Positions 1 to 8,595 of a stretch of DNA of 64,000 bases are shown piece after piece. The notes below the pieces were generated by a model that was not told where the DNA came from, ran no database searches, and saw only the letters and a program-made list of their open reading frames with translations. The DNA is from Planctomycetes bacterium GWF2_41_51 (GTDB lineage: Bacteria; Planctomycetota; Phycisphaerae; Sedimentisphaerales; UBA12454). The position numbers and the translations under genes are program-made. Where the stretch lies: NCBI GenBank assembly GCA_001825665.1, contig MHXZ01000102.1:1-64000 (forward strand). The letters are read 5' to 3'. Position 1 is the first letter of the stretch, and the number at the start of each line of letters is the position of its first letter.

Positions 1-1
1 G

Positions 2-589
2 ATGTATATGCGTCCGTTACTTGGTCTTGGAGAGCGGTGTAACCTTGAAACTGCTTGTCAGGAACATGGCATTAATTTTAATTATCAGTCTGCTCATATG
101 GCTGCGTCCGATGCCGAAGCTTCGGCGAAACTTATGGAATATTATTTGAAGATCATATCAGATAAGAAGATATATACTTTTGGTGAACTTGCTAGTCTCA
201 AATCTTATAAGTTTATGAACAGCTTTGGATATGCTCCTTTGCCAAAAGCTGAATTATTCCACCTTAAAAAAAGTGAAAAATATCTCTCAAGAGCTAATTA
301 TAAAACAGTAGTTTGTGATTCTGAAAGACAGGCTATAAATGAATACTGGGATGCATTACGTACTGTATTAGCAGACCTCGATATAACTGAACAGGAACTT
401 CAATATGTTCTTGATATAAGGAGGAAAATCCAATTGCCAAAAGAAAAAATTCGAATGTTGCATGCAAAAATTTTTGCTTCCGGGATATCTCAATTTATCA
501 GCGATCAAAATTTTGATGATAAAGAAGTATCGAAACTGGGGAAATTATTTAAATGTCTTTCAAAACTTGGATGGGCACCTGGAGAATGA
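2..589 (+). CDS. DnaQ-like 3'-5' exonuclease with TerB-like tail, C-terminal part only
   Basis: The reading frame enters from the left edge, so the real start and the first exonuclease motifs lie outside the window. The visible N-terminus carries a typical third exonuclease motif of DEDDh nucleases (H-MAAS-D followed by AEASAKL), preceded by a CNLETAC segment common in epsilon-type exonucleases. After about residue 115 a helical stretch (DITEQELQYVL to KLGKLFKCLSKLGW) resembles a TerB-like helical domain; no BRCT domain follows. It lies 100 bp upstream of the TerB_N protein on the same strand, so it is probably the first visible gene of a four-gene DNA-processing operon. The exonuclease call is fairly secure. 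The TerB-like tail and the defence role are inference from neighbours. Confidence 0.72.
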   Translation: MYMRPLLGLGERCNLETACQEHGINFNYQSAHMAASDAEASAKLMEYYLKIISDKKIYTFGELASLKSYKFMNSFGYAPLPKAELFHLKKSEKYLSRANYKTVVCDSERQAINEYWDALRTVLADLDITEQELQYVLDIRRKIQLPKEKIRMLHAKIFASGISQFISDQNFDDKEVSKLGKLFKCLSKLGWAPGE

Positions 590-689
590 AATCTGCTGTC
601 AATTAGCAACTCAGATGTTGCATTTTTTAATTATGGTTATAACCAAAAAAATCATTAAAAGGGCTAAAATTTCTTATAAGGAATAGGAA

Positions 690-3137
690 ATGAGGGAGAA
701 TACAGTTAAGGGATCTTTGATTGTTCTTTTTGTTAGTTGCTTTATCTTGTTTTGGATATTAGCTTCTTTCAGTGCATCTATTTATTTCATCACCTTTTTA
801 ATGGGCTTAGTCAGTATATTATTTTTAAGGCATAAATTTATAATAACTTTTTCTAAAAAAATATTATTAACAGTTTTATTTTTAATTTGTTTTATAATTG
901 GTTATGAAAAAGGAATGCAGTTTTTTTTTCAAAGCATGCTTGTTTTTGGGGTCGTGGGGGTTTTAATTTGGAAATTTATTAAAGATCCTAATAAAGGAAT
1001 TTCAATGAAAACAGCATTTTCATCAGTTGAAATAATAAAAAAAATCATTTCAAAACCTCAGCCTTATTTCTTAGGCAAAGGCACAAAAATTGAAATTGGA
1101 GGATATATCCTTGAAGATCCTTTAATTTATGTTGTCGATAGTAAAACCTATGAAGAGTTTGATGCCAGTCTTTTATGTTTGAGACAACCGGTCGGATTTC
1201 CACAACAAACCAATCAGCGAACTTTACCTTATTGGCCGTCTTTGAGTAATGCTGATCCAAATCAAGTGGCAACTTACGTTAATTGGCTTGCGACAGGAAG
1301 AAAAGACCCCAATATCGAATTGGGTTATGTGTTTATATGTTTTTATGGATTAGAACGTAGAGCTCTTGTTGATAGGAAAGATATACTTGATGTAGGGTAT
1401 GAAGTTATAAGGCTATTGGGAATATATGGAAATTCAGGTTCGTTTAGAAATTATGCTACAGGGTTATTAATTCATCTAATTCTTTTGGGTATCCTAATGC
1501 CTAAAAGGAAATTAATTACAGCTTTAATGAATTATCAAGAAGGTTATCTTTCAGAAACGTTTCAGACAATGTTGCTTGGGTATTTGAGTAAAAATAACAT
1601 ACCTTTGCCAGACAATTGGGCGTTTTATCTTGCAAAACAGGACGAGAGGGTGGTTAGAAGTGTTGTTCTTACCAGAGCCTCGGAAGAATTTCAAAAGCTG
1701 TTTACGCTTCGATACAATGAAAAATGTGCAAATCAATTGATTCCTAAAAGTAATGGACATACCCATTGGATTGAATATCGTGCTGCATCACCGACTTTAC
1801 TTCGAGGAGAAGGATTTGAGACAACAGTATCACCAGCAGAATGGCCTGTAATTGTTGAGTGGAAAAAACAATTTTCGCCAGTGGTCAAGCTTTTCAACGA
1901 TTGTATAGAAGAATTAAAAGCTTATTCTCGAAAGACAGCACGGTCTACCATAGATAAATCGAAAGCTTTCACAGCATTGCCATCTGATCTTCAGCAAGAA
2001 CTGAAGCATCCTCAACAGGATGAGTGGGATAAATTGTTAGAAAGTTATTCGAATGACTCAAAAATATGGTTAGTGCCTGTTGAAAAAATAGCTGACTTAA
2101 ATAGAATTACATATCGACCAAAAATTTCTTTAAGTCAGTCAGAGCAAATAGCAAGGTTTGTTGAATCATTCGGCTTATCTATCGAGCCAGATCCGCGCTA
2201 TACAGAAAAGCCCTTCCAATGGAAAGATTATGCCGCTATTTTGCGTTTGCCGGATAAGCCATATTTGCCTGAGACGAAAAATTATGCTTTAGTTAGCGTG
2301 ATTGTGCCATTAGCAATCGAAGTATCGTTGGCCAGTGGAGAGTTGGAAGAAAAAGAGCAGCAAGTTATTGTTGAATTCTTGCAAGAACGTTTCATGTTAA
2401 CGCGCAATGACCGTCTACGATTAGATGCTTTGATCGAGGTAAGTCTGAAAAATGAAATATCTTTATTGGGCATAAAATATAAGATTCAATATTTATTTAA
2501 TGAAGTGCAATGCAAATCTATTGGTAAATTCCTTGTTATGATTGCAGGTTCTGTAAGTGGAATCTGCCCGAAAGAACTGGAGGCATTAGAAAAGATATTT
2601 GTTAAGGTGTTATGGTTATCAAAAGAACTTGTAAAAGAATTTGTTAATGAATTGGGTTATACGATAAATGAAGCGGAACGTTTAAGCATAAAAGGTATTA
2701 AAGGCTCACAAGGTGAGGTAATTCCGCCGAGAGTTGCAATATTAGACATAAATAAAATTAGAAAAATTCGCGAAGAAAGTATCGAAGCATCAAAGCTCTT
2801 AATTCAGGCAATGGAACAATCCGCCTCTGAAGCATCACATAGTGATATAGCTGTGATTAAAAATGAAACAGTAGTGATGCAAAATGAGAGCATCCGCAAT
2901 ATATCAAATATTTTAATATCTAATCATATTAAGCCATTTTTCCAGGAAATTATTACAAAAGAAAAATGGCCTAACGATGAAGTAAATGCTCTTGCTAGAA
3001 AACACAAGGTAACTATTTCAGCTGCTCTTGAGGAGATAAACACGTGGTCAGATGAGAATTTAGGAGATTTTCTAATTGAAGAAGGTGATAATTTAACTGT
3101 AAACAAAGAGTTACTCGATAATTTCGGAGGCAATTAA
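690..3137 (+). CDS. TerB_N/TerB/TerB_C protein with N-terminal membrane anchor
   Basis: Protein of 815 residues. Residues about 9-95 form three to four hydrophobic helices, so it is probably anchored in the inner membrane with the rest in the cytoplasm. Residues about 135-340 match a TerB_N domain (LPYWPSLSN, YVNWLATGRKDPN, GYVFICFYGLERRAL). A helical TerB-like region follows around 535-650. The last ~110 residues look like TerB_C (KWPNDEVNALARKHKV, LIEEGDNLTVN). TerB-type proteins are known scaffolds of Ter-related stress and DNA-processing systems; no enzymatic motif is visible. The start has an AAGGAA ribosome site. The stop overlaps the next start by one base, which implies translational coupling to the ATPase. 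The membrane segment is a notable feature of this copy. Confidence 0.8.
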   Translation: MRENTVKGSLIVLFVSCFILFWILASFSASIYFITFLMGLVSILFLRHKFIITFSKKILLTVLFLICFIIGYEKGMQFFFQSMLVFGVVGVLIWKFIKDPNKGISMKTAFSSVEIIKKIISKPQPYFLGKGTKIEIGGYILEDPLIYVVDSKTYEEFDASLLCLRQPVGFPQQTNQRTLPYWPSLSNADPNQVATYVNWLATGRKDPNIELGYVFICFYGLERRALVDRKDILDVGYEVIRLLGIYGNSGSFRNYATGLLIHLILLGILMPKRKLITALMNYQEGYLSETFQTMLLGYLSKNNIPLPDNWAFYLAKQDERVVRSVVLTRASEEFQKLFTLRYNEKCANQLIPKSNGHTHWIEYRAASPTLLRGEGFETTVSPAEWPVIVEWKKQFSPVVKLFNDCIEELKAYSRKTARSTIDKSKAFTALPSDLQQELKHPQQDEWDKLLESYSNDSKIWLVPVEKIADLNRITYRPKISLSQSEQIARFVESFGLSIEPDPRYTEKPFQWKDYAAILRLPDKPYLPETKNYALVSVIVPLAIEVSLASGELEEKEQQVIVEFLQERFMLTRNDRLRLDALIEVSLKNEISLLGIKYKIQYLFNEVQCKSIGKFLVMIAGSVSGICPKELEALEKIFVKVLWLSKELVKEFVNELGYTINEAERLSIKGIKGSQGEVIPPRVAILDINKIRKIREESIEASKLLIQAMEQSASEASHSDIAVIKNETVVMQNESIRNISNILISNHIKPFFQEIITKEKWPNDEVNALARKHKVTISAALEEINTWSDENLGDFLIEEGDNLTVNKELLDNFGGN

Positions 3138-4441
3138 TGAAAATAAAACATAGAGAAAGAACCGCAATTCTCCAGAGTTTGGCAGCAGGCGTTGTTCCCA
3201 AAATTGGTTTACAACATATTCAAGTTGGAAGAAAAAATGAGTTACAGGCACTGATCACTGATTTAATGAATATCGAAGATGGGTGTTCTTCCATTCGTTT
3301 TGTGATAGGGAGGTTTGGGAGTGGTAAGAGCTTTTTTCTTAACTTGGTAAGAACAGTTGCCATAGAACGTAAATTTGTGATTTTACAAGCGGATATTACA
3401 GTTGATCGTAGATTATATGGTTCAGGAGGTTCTGCAAGGGCTTTATATACAGAGTTGATTAAAAATATGTCCACTCGTGCTAAACCTGAAGGGGGAGCTC
3501 TGTCAGGTCTTATTGAAAAATTTGTTCTTGATATTCATAATGAACTAAATGGAACAAAAGATTTTGATAAGTTAGAAAATGCAGTAAAAACAAGGCTGCA
3601 GCCCTTATTGGATCTGACACATGGTATGAATTTAATTCGTGTATTGGCAAAATACGTAGAAGGATTTTCAACCAGTAATGACGATTTGATGAATGCTGCA
3701 ACCCGCTGGTTACGCGGTGAATATGGTACCAAAACGGAAGCCAGGCAAGATCTTGATGTTAGGGATATTATAGAAGATGAGCATTTTTATGATATGCTTA
3801 AATTATGGGCAAAGTTTATTAAGCTTGCAGGTTACAGCGGTTTGTTTGTGAACTTAGATGAGCTTGTAGTTCTTTCAGAAAGACTAAATAATAGTGCTGC
3901 ACGGGCCAAAAACTATGAGATGATTTTACATATTTTAAACGATTGTCTTCAAGGCCATGTTGAAGGACTGGGATTTTGTTTTGCTGGAACTGAGGATTTC
4001 TTATCTGACAGAAAACGTGGATTATTTAGCTATGAAGCGTTAGCAACCCGTTTAGCCGATAACCCTTTCTCAATTGAGGGAACTGTCGATACTAAAGGCC
4101 CCGTGATACGGCTTGAACCACTTAGCCGAGAAGATTTATTTGTTTTACTTGGCAGGATTGTCAATGTTCATTCAAATGAGTTTCCAGAAAAAACTATAAT
4201 TAATGAAGATGGAATATTGAGGTTCATGAATCATTGTGAAAAGCGATTAGGGGCTGAATATTTTTTGACACCAAGAGATGCCGTTCAACAATTTGTAGGT
4301 TTGTTAAATGTAATGGAACAGAATCCAGACAAAGATATATCGTACTTTATTAAAGATGAAAATAAAAAAATTATTTTTAAAATAGATGAATCTACAGATT
4401 GTAAACCTGGAAATGATGAACTTGTTGATTTTAAACTTTAA
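3137..4441 (+). CDS. BrxD-like P-loop ATPase (DUF2791 type)
   Basis: 434 residues. Walker A is GRFGSGKS at about residues 58-65 and a Walker B-like strand LFVNLDEL lies near residue 235. The layout (GLQHIQVGRKNEL before the P-loop, LAKYVEGF, CFAGTEDFL, TRLADNPF) is that of BREX-type ATP-binding proteins such as BrxD, which in BREX type 2 sits next to an Lhr-like helicase, as here. It is probably a cytoplasmic DNA- or complex-remodelling ATPase. A GGAGG site precedes the ATG, which overlaps the TerB gene stop (TAATGA). The helicase gene follows after 3 bp. No methyltransferase, PglZ or PglW is in the window, so a full BREX system is not shown. Confidence 0.8.
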   Translation: MKIKHRERTAILQSLAAGVVPKIGLQHIQVGRKNELQALITDLMNIEDGCSSIRFVIGRFGSGKSFFLNLVRTVAIERKFVILQADITVDRRLYGSGGSARALYTELIKNMSTRAKPEGGALSGLIEKFVLDIHNELNGTKDFDKLENAVKTRLQPLLDLTHGMNLIRVLAKYVEGFSTSNDDLMNAATRWLRGEYGTKTEARQDLDVRDIIEDEHFYDMLKLWAKFIKLAGYSGLFVNLDELVVLSERLNNSAARAKNYEMILHILNDCLQGHVEGLGFCFAGTEDFLSDRKRGLFSYEALATRLADNPFSIEGTVDTKGPVIRLEPLSREDLFVLLGRIVNVHSNEFPEKTIINEDGILRFMNHCEKRLGAEYFLTPRDAVQQFVGLLNVMEQNPDKDISYFIKDENKKIIFKIDESTDCKPGNDELVDFKL

Positions 4442-4444
4442 ACT

Positions 4445-6670
4445 ATGACTTCAGCTTTTAATAGACTACATAGGTCCGTTCAGAACGTTTTATGGGATAT
4501 GAAATGGACCCAGTTGTATCAATTCCAGGTGGACTCTATTAATGCTTGGTTTGACACCGAAAGCGATATTATACTTATGGCAAATACTGCTGCTGGTAAA
4601 ACAGAAGCGGCTTTCTTGCCAATAATATCATCTTTAGCTGAAAATAACGGTTTCGGGTCAATTAGAGTCATTTATGTTGGACCTCTTAAGGCCTTAATAA
4701 ATGACCAATTTCAAAGGTTGGAAGAATTATGTAACAGAACCGAAATCCCAGTTCATAGATGGCATGGAGATGTTGATAGCTCAAAGAAAGCAAAAATAAT
4801 CAAATATCCTTCAGGTATATTGTTAATTACACCCGAATCTTTAGAGTCCTTATTGATGAAAGTAGGTCAAGACTCAAGAAGGATATTTTCAAACTTACAA
4901 GCTATAGTTATTGATGAATTACATGTGTTTTTAGATTCTGAGCGGGGGAGGCAATTAGCATCTTTGATTAACAGAATCGATGCATACAGGCAAGATTTAA
5001 TTCGAGCGAGAAAAATAGGGTTATCTGCTACAATCGGCGATGTCGATATTGCACAAAAGTGGTTAGCAGGAAACCATGAAAATACTCCTTCACTTATTAA
5101 ATCATCTCAGAGTAATGATGTTGAATTGTTAATCAAAACATTTATTGATGATTCTCCAGCAAGTTCCGATGGAGATGGTGATGAAATTATAAACAATAAT
5201 TTAATATCTATTGCAAATCATGTTTTAACTCATCTTAACGGCAAAACCAATTTAGTATTCTGTAATAGCAAAACTCAAATAGAAGAATTAGCTGACAATT
5301 TAGCACAAATTTCTAAACAGAAAAAATTACCAAATCAATTCTTAGTTCATCATGGTTCATTAAGTAAAGCGTTTAGAGAATCTGTAGAATATGAATTAAA
5401 ATCAGATCGTCCTTGCACGGCAATATGTAGCAGTACGTTGGAATTGGGTATTGATATTGGCGAAGTCGATGCAGTGGGGCAGATCGCACCACCACACAGC
5501 GTCAGTGCGTTGAAACAAAGAATGGGCAGAAGCGGTCGTAGAGAAGGGAAACCTTCTAAGTTGTATTTATATGTTCCTGTAAAAAAATGTAATGAAAAAA
5601 CTATTTTGCCTGAAAGACTTTATCCCAATTTAGTTCAAGGATTGTCACTTATTTTACTCATGCTGGGACAGGAAGGTATAGGTAAATGGATAGAACCTCC
5701 TTTGTTATTTGAAAAGGATTATAGTACTCTTATACAGCAGATATTGAGCATTATTGTCGAAAAGGGGGGAATACAGGCAAGTAACTTATATAAGTTAGTA
5801 TCGTTAAAACATGTATTTGGTAACATTTTACCAGACGAATTTTCTACGATTCTTAAAAGTTTGGGTGAATATGAATTAATTGAACAAGTTGAAGATGGAG
5901 ATTTAATTTTAGGCTTAGAAGGAGAGAGGATTGTATCTCACTATGATTTTTTTGCTGCATTTGAAACTCCCAAAAATTATGAGGTTGTATCATCTTCTGG
6001 TGCTATTGGCCAAGTTGAAGGACGAGAAGGATTTTATCAGCCGGATAGTTATATATTATTAGGAGGAAAACGATGGAAGATAGTAGATGTTGATGAACGG
6101 CAGATGAAAATTTTAGTCGAAAAAGCTAAAGGCAAAAAGCTTGTTCAATGGCACGGAGGAGGTGGAAATATTCATGAAAATATTAGAAGAACAATGTATT
6201 ACATTCTTCAAAAGAAAATTATACCGCCTTGGCTTGAAGCAAATTCAAAAATAGTTTTAGATTGGGCAATCCAGGAATTTCATCGAAATAATCTGGCCAA
6301 TAATTACATAGTAAATGAAGGAAATCTTCTGCATCTATTTACTTGGACGAGCACTCGTGCCAACCATACACTTTATTTAGTATTTAGATCAGCAGGTTTG
6401 GCTGCCAGCGAGGTCACGGATCAGGGTATTGCAATTACCATTCAAAAATCTAACTTTTCAGCTATAGATGCCAAATTAATTTTAAAGGATTTCATGAACA
6501 GACATATGAACCCGGAAGACCTATGTTCTTCTGTGTTTTCGGAAGATATTCCTGCGGTAGGTAAGCACGGAAGTTATCTATCTTCGGGATTAAAGGCAAA
6601 AGCATATGCCGCCAAATATATTGACATGGATGAAGCTTTAAAAATTGTTAAATTAATACTTAAAAAGTAA
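4445..6670 (+). CDS. Lhr/BrxHI-like DEAD/DEAH-box superfamily 2 helicase
   Basis: 741 residues with a full set of SF2 motifs: ANTAAGKT (Walker A, about residues 46-53), VGPLKALINDQ, LLITPESLES, DELH near residue 157, LSATIGD, CNSKTQIEELA, STLELGIDIG and RMGRSGRR near residue 359. The C-terminal half has the extended layout of Lhr-like helicases. The family unwinds or translocates on nucleic acid using ATP. It starts 3 bp after the ATPase stop with no clear ribosome site of its own, so it is probably translated by coupling. As last gene of the exonuclease-TerB-ATPase-helicase operon it is likely the DNA motor of the system. It appears complete. Confidence 0.88.
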   Translation: MTSAFNRLHRSVQNVLWDMKWTQLYQFQVDSINAWFDTESDIILMANTAAGKTEAAFLPIISSLAENNGFGSIRVIYVGPLKALINDQFQRLEELCNRTEIPVHRWHGDVDSSKKAKIIKYPSGILLITPESLESLLMKVGQDSRRIFSNLQAIVIDELHVFLDSERGRQLASLINRIDAYRQDLIRARKIGLSATIGDVDIAQKWLAGNHENTPSLIKSSQSNDVELLIKTFIDDSPASSDGDGDEIINNNLISIANHVLTHLNGKTNLVFCNSKTQIEELADNLAQISKQKKLPNQFLVHHGSLSKAFRESVEYELKSDRPCTAICSSTLELGIDIGEVDAVGQIAPPHSVSALKQRMGRSGRREGKPSKLYLYVPVKKCNEKTILPERLYPNLVQGLSLILLMLGQEGIGKWIEPPLLFEKDYSTLIQQILSIIVEKGGIQASNLYKLVSLKHVFGNILPDEFSTILKSLGEYELIEQVEDGDLILGLEGERIVSHYDFFAAFETPKNYEVVSSSGAIGQVEGREGFYQPDSYILLGGKRWKIVDVDERQMKILVEKAKGKKLVQWHGGGGNIHENIRRTMYYILQKKIIPPWLEANSKIVLDWAIQEFHRNNLANNYIVNEGNLLHLFTWTSTRANHTLYLVFRSAGLAASEVTDQGIAITIQKSNFSAIDAKLILKDFMNRHMNPEDLCSSVFSEDIPAVGKHGSYLSSGLKAKAYAAKYIDMDEALKIVKLILKK

Positions 6671-6781
6671 ATTGTTAAATGGCAAAAAAAAATAATTTTA
6701 GAATGAATAATCTATGAAAATTAAAAAAATTAGAATCGAAAAATATTGTAATCAAAAAGATAAAAGAGAGGTTTAAGAGAA

Positions 6782-7057
6782 ATGAAAAAAATGACTGTTT
6801 CAATCCTGCTTTATTTAGTCCTGTTATTTCCATTAAATATTTACGGGCACAGTGGAAGAACTGATTCCCAAGGTGGGCACTATAATAGAAAAACTGGTGA
6901 ATATCACTATCACAATTCAGGTTCGCGTACTTCTTCCTCTGGAACGCTCAATCCCGCTGCTATAGATAGAGTAGCCGCTTCGCCAAAACCGGTAAAAACA
7001 GATAGAACTGATAATGATAATCAGTCGAAAAATTACAGTCCGAAATTGTCTCATTAA
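6782..7057 (+). CDS. YHYH-type secreted protein, probably the N-terminal half of a frameshifted gene
   Basis: 91-residue frame with a signal peptide (MKKMTVSILLYLVLLFPLNIYG) and then the small conserved pattern HSGRTDSQGGHYNRKTGEYHYHN known from YHYH-type secreted proteins of unknown function. The end of the frame (from about QSKNYSPKLSH) looks non-native. In the next frame an uninterrupted coding stretch starts at about 7021 and runs into the downstream gene. Adding one A to the AAAAA run at 7027-7031 would join both into one protein. The true gene is therefore probably 6782-7815, broken by a one-base deletion or a sequencing error. If the frame is real as written, this would be a small secreted protein. 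Confidence 0.55.
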   Translation: MKKMTVSILLYLVLLFPLNIYGHSGRTDSQGGHYNRKTGEYHYHNSGSRTSSSGTLNPAAIDRVAASPKPVKTDRTDNDNQSKNYSPKLSH

Positions 7058-7095
7058 GATTTAAACTCAGAAACCAAACTGAACTTACGAATCAA

Positions 7096-7815
7096 TTGAC
7101 AAACCGATGCAATCTATTGGAAAAAAACAACAAGATAATTAAACAGGCTCTGAATGATGCAAATGTCCCATTGCCAAAACTATCTGAAGAGTCTGAACGG
7201 ATAAGTGGACATTCAATTTCACATGCCACCAATAATGTTATAGGGATTACTGAAAGCCATTGGCAAGTTGCATTAAATAAAAAAACATTTAATGGAAAAA
7301 TGGAAGTTACTGTTGCAACAGGTCGGATCGATATAGTTACTGATACGCAAGTAATTGAAGTTGATAAAATATCAAAATATGCAGAAGGAATTGCACAGGC
7401 ATTGAAATATGCGGACGCAACTGGTAAACAGCCAGTCTTGGCCGTGTATATTGATGGTGAAAAAGAAGGTTATAAATTATTGCAAGAAGCAGGCAAAAGT
7501 TGCAAAGAGAATGGGGTGATACTTGTATTGGCAAACAGCTATGTAAGCGTCAGTGACTTCATAGAATTGTTGACAGAGGCTGGTAAGTTGTGTTCTGAAC
7601 AGCTGCCTGAATCCGCAGGTACGTTACCTGCGTTCAGAACTGAGTCAATATCAGAAAATGTACAAGACAAAACAATTCAAGAAGTTGAATTAAAATACTG
7701 GATAACAAACAGTTCAGGTATAAGGCATAATAGTTCGTGCCGCTACTATGAAAATTCAAATGGTAGAAAATGTTCAAAAAATGAAGGCAGAGCGTGTAAA
7801 ATTTGTGGAGGCTGA
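7096..7815 (+). CDS. PD-(D/E)XK-like nuclease plus C-terminal zinc-finger-like motif, probably the C-terminal half of the broken gene
   Basis: The track starts at a TTG, but the frame stays open back to 7021 and encodes a coiled coil (LQSEIVSLRFKLRNQ...), so the TTG is probably not a real start. Residues about 55-165 resemble a RecB-like nuclease core: GRIDIVTDTQVIEVDKI, then EGIAQALKYADATGKQPVLAVYI. The last catalytic position is E-x-D rather than E-x-K, so activity is uncertain. The C-terminus has a Cys-rich motif (SSCRYY, GRKC, ACKICGG) seen at the end of small exported bacterial proteins. With the upstream fragment this would make a signal peptide-YHYH-coiled coil-nuclease-zinc finger protein. 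The next YHYH gene starts 3 bp downstream. Confidence 0.55.
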   Translation: MTNRCNLLEKNNKIIKQALNDANVPLPKLSEESERISGHSISHATNNVIGITESHWQVALNKKTFNGKMEVTVATGRIDIVTDTQVIEVDKISKYAEGIAQALKYADATGKQPVLAVYIDGEKEGYKLLQEAGKSCKENGVILVLANSYVSVSDFIELLTEAGKLCSEQLPESAGTLPAFRTESISENVQDKTIQEVELKYWITNSSGIRHNSSCRYYENSNGRKCSKNEGRACKICGG

Positions 7816-7818
7816 AAA

Positions 7819-8095
7819 ATGAAAGAAAGAATTGAAACGTTCGTGCCAATTATTATTGCAGTTGTTCTTTTAGTTTCTTCAATTTCAAATGCACATTCAG
7901 GAGGAACAGATAGTAGAGGGCGGCCACCATGTCAGAAGAACTGGTGAGTATCATTTTCACCATGGTCTATGTCCTTATGTAAATAGTAACCATAATAAAC
8001 AAAGTAACAATAAATCAGATTTCTTAAGATTAATACCATTAGGACTGATGGCCTTAATTGGTGGAGCAGCAATGGTAAATAAATATCATAAATAA
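7819..8095 (+). pseudogene. second YHYH secreted protein, frameshifted
   Basis: From ATG 7819 the frame encodes a signal peptide ending SSISNA and then HSGGTDSRG, but stops at 7947. The expected continuation GGHHVRRTGEYHFHHG is in the next frame and runs to 8095. Removing one G from the GGG at 7918-7920 joins the two parts into a paralogue of the 6782 gene with a predicted C-terminal membrane helix (IPLGLMALIGGAAMV). The ORF track shows only the second part, from an internal ATG at 7889. It is either a recent pseudogene or a base-call error in the homopolymer. Confidence 0.7.
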
Positions 8096-8148
8096 AACTA
8101 TATTGCTATTATAACTAATATCCTTGTACAAAAGAATGGTTCTAAAAG

Positions 8149-8595
8149 TTAATTAAGTAAATAATTACTTTCTATGAGGGTATTTATTTTTCGAAGTTCA
8201 GAGAATTTCATATATCTATAGCTTTGAGGAGGGGTAAAGCCGGGAAATAGTCCCCTTAATTTCTTAAGGGAAATTGGGCAATCAAAAAGAGAGACGTTTT
8301 TAATCATAATTCCATAACCGATATCTGAACCTTCATAATAACTAAAAAAGTCATCTTTTGTAATGCCTGATGACGAACCGACTTTTTTCCATAATTTATC
8401 GGGTGTATCTTTTATAACATTTGAGACTTCAAATACTCCCATCAATTCCATTATAGGTGAAGACACATAGACCAGAACTTTATCGCCATCTTGTAGCCTA
8501 GGGCGAACTTTTCTTAATTCAACTGATTTATCATAATTAAATATTTTGGTGGCATACGTAGGTTTAATAGACAGCAAAAGAGCTTCATTTCCCAT
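8149..8595 (-). CDS. ASCH/PUA-like domain protein
   Basis: 148 residues from the ATG at 8595; the track's earlier TTG codon is not needed. The N-terminus ALLLSIKPTYATKI, VELRKVRPRL, DGDKVLVYVSSP and GVFEV match the ASCH fold, a PUA-like domain that binds RNA or modified nucleotides. The C-terminal part (CPISLKKLRGLFPGF) parallels the C-terminus of its upstream partner. Its start overlaps that gene's stop by one base (TGATG), so the two are made together. It could be an RNA-binding regulator or antitoxin-like partner of the GNAT-PIN protein; that role is inference. Confidence 0.7.
   Translation of the reverse strand: MGNEALLLSIKPTYATKIFNYDKSVELRKVRPRLQDGDKVLVYVSSPIMELMGVFEVSNVIKDTPDKLWKKVGSSSGITKDDFFSYYEGSDIGYGIMIKNVSLFDCPISLKKLRGLFPGFTPPQSYRYMKFSELRKINTLIESNYLLN

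Noticed and set aside
462-686. Small ORF between the exonuclease and TerB genes
   Set aside because: Overlaps the exonuclease in another frame, with low-complexity composition and no ribosome site.
2-6670. A complete BREX type 2 system or classical tellurite-resistance operon
   Set aside because: The ATPase and helicase resemble BrxD and BrxHI, but no PglX methyltransferase, PglZ or PglW is present, and TerC, TerD or TerZ genes are absent as well.
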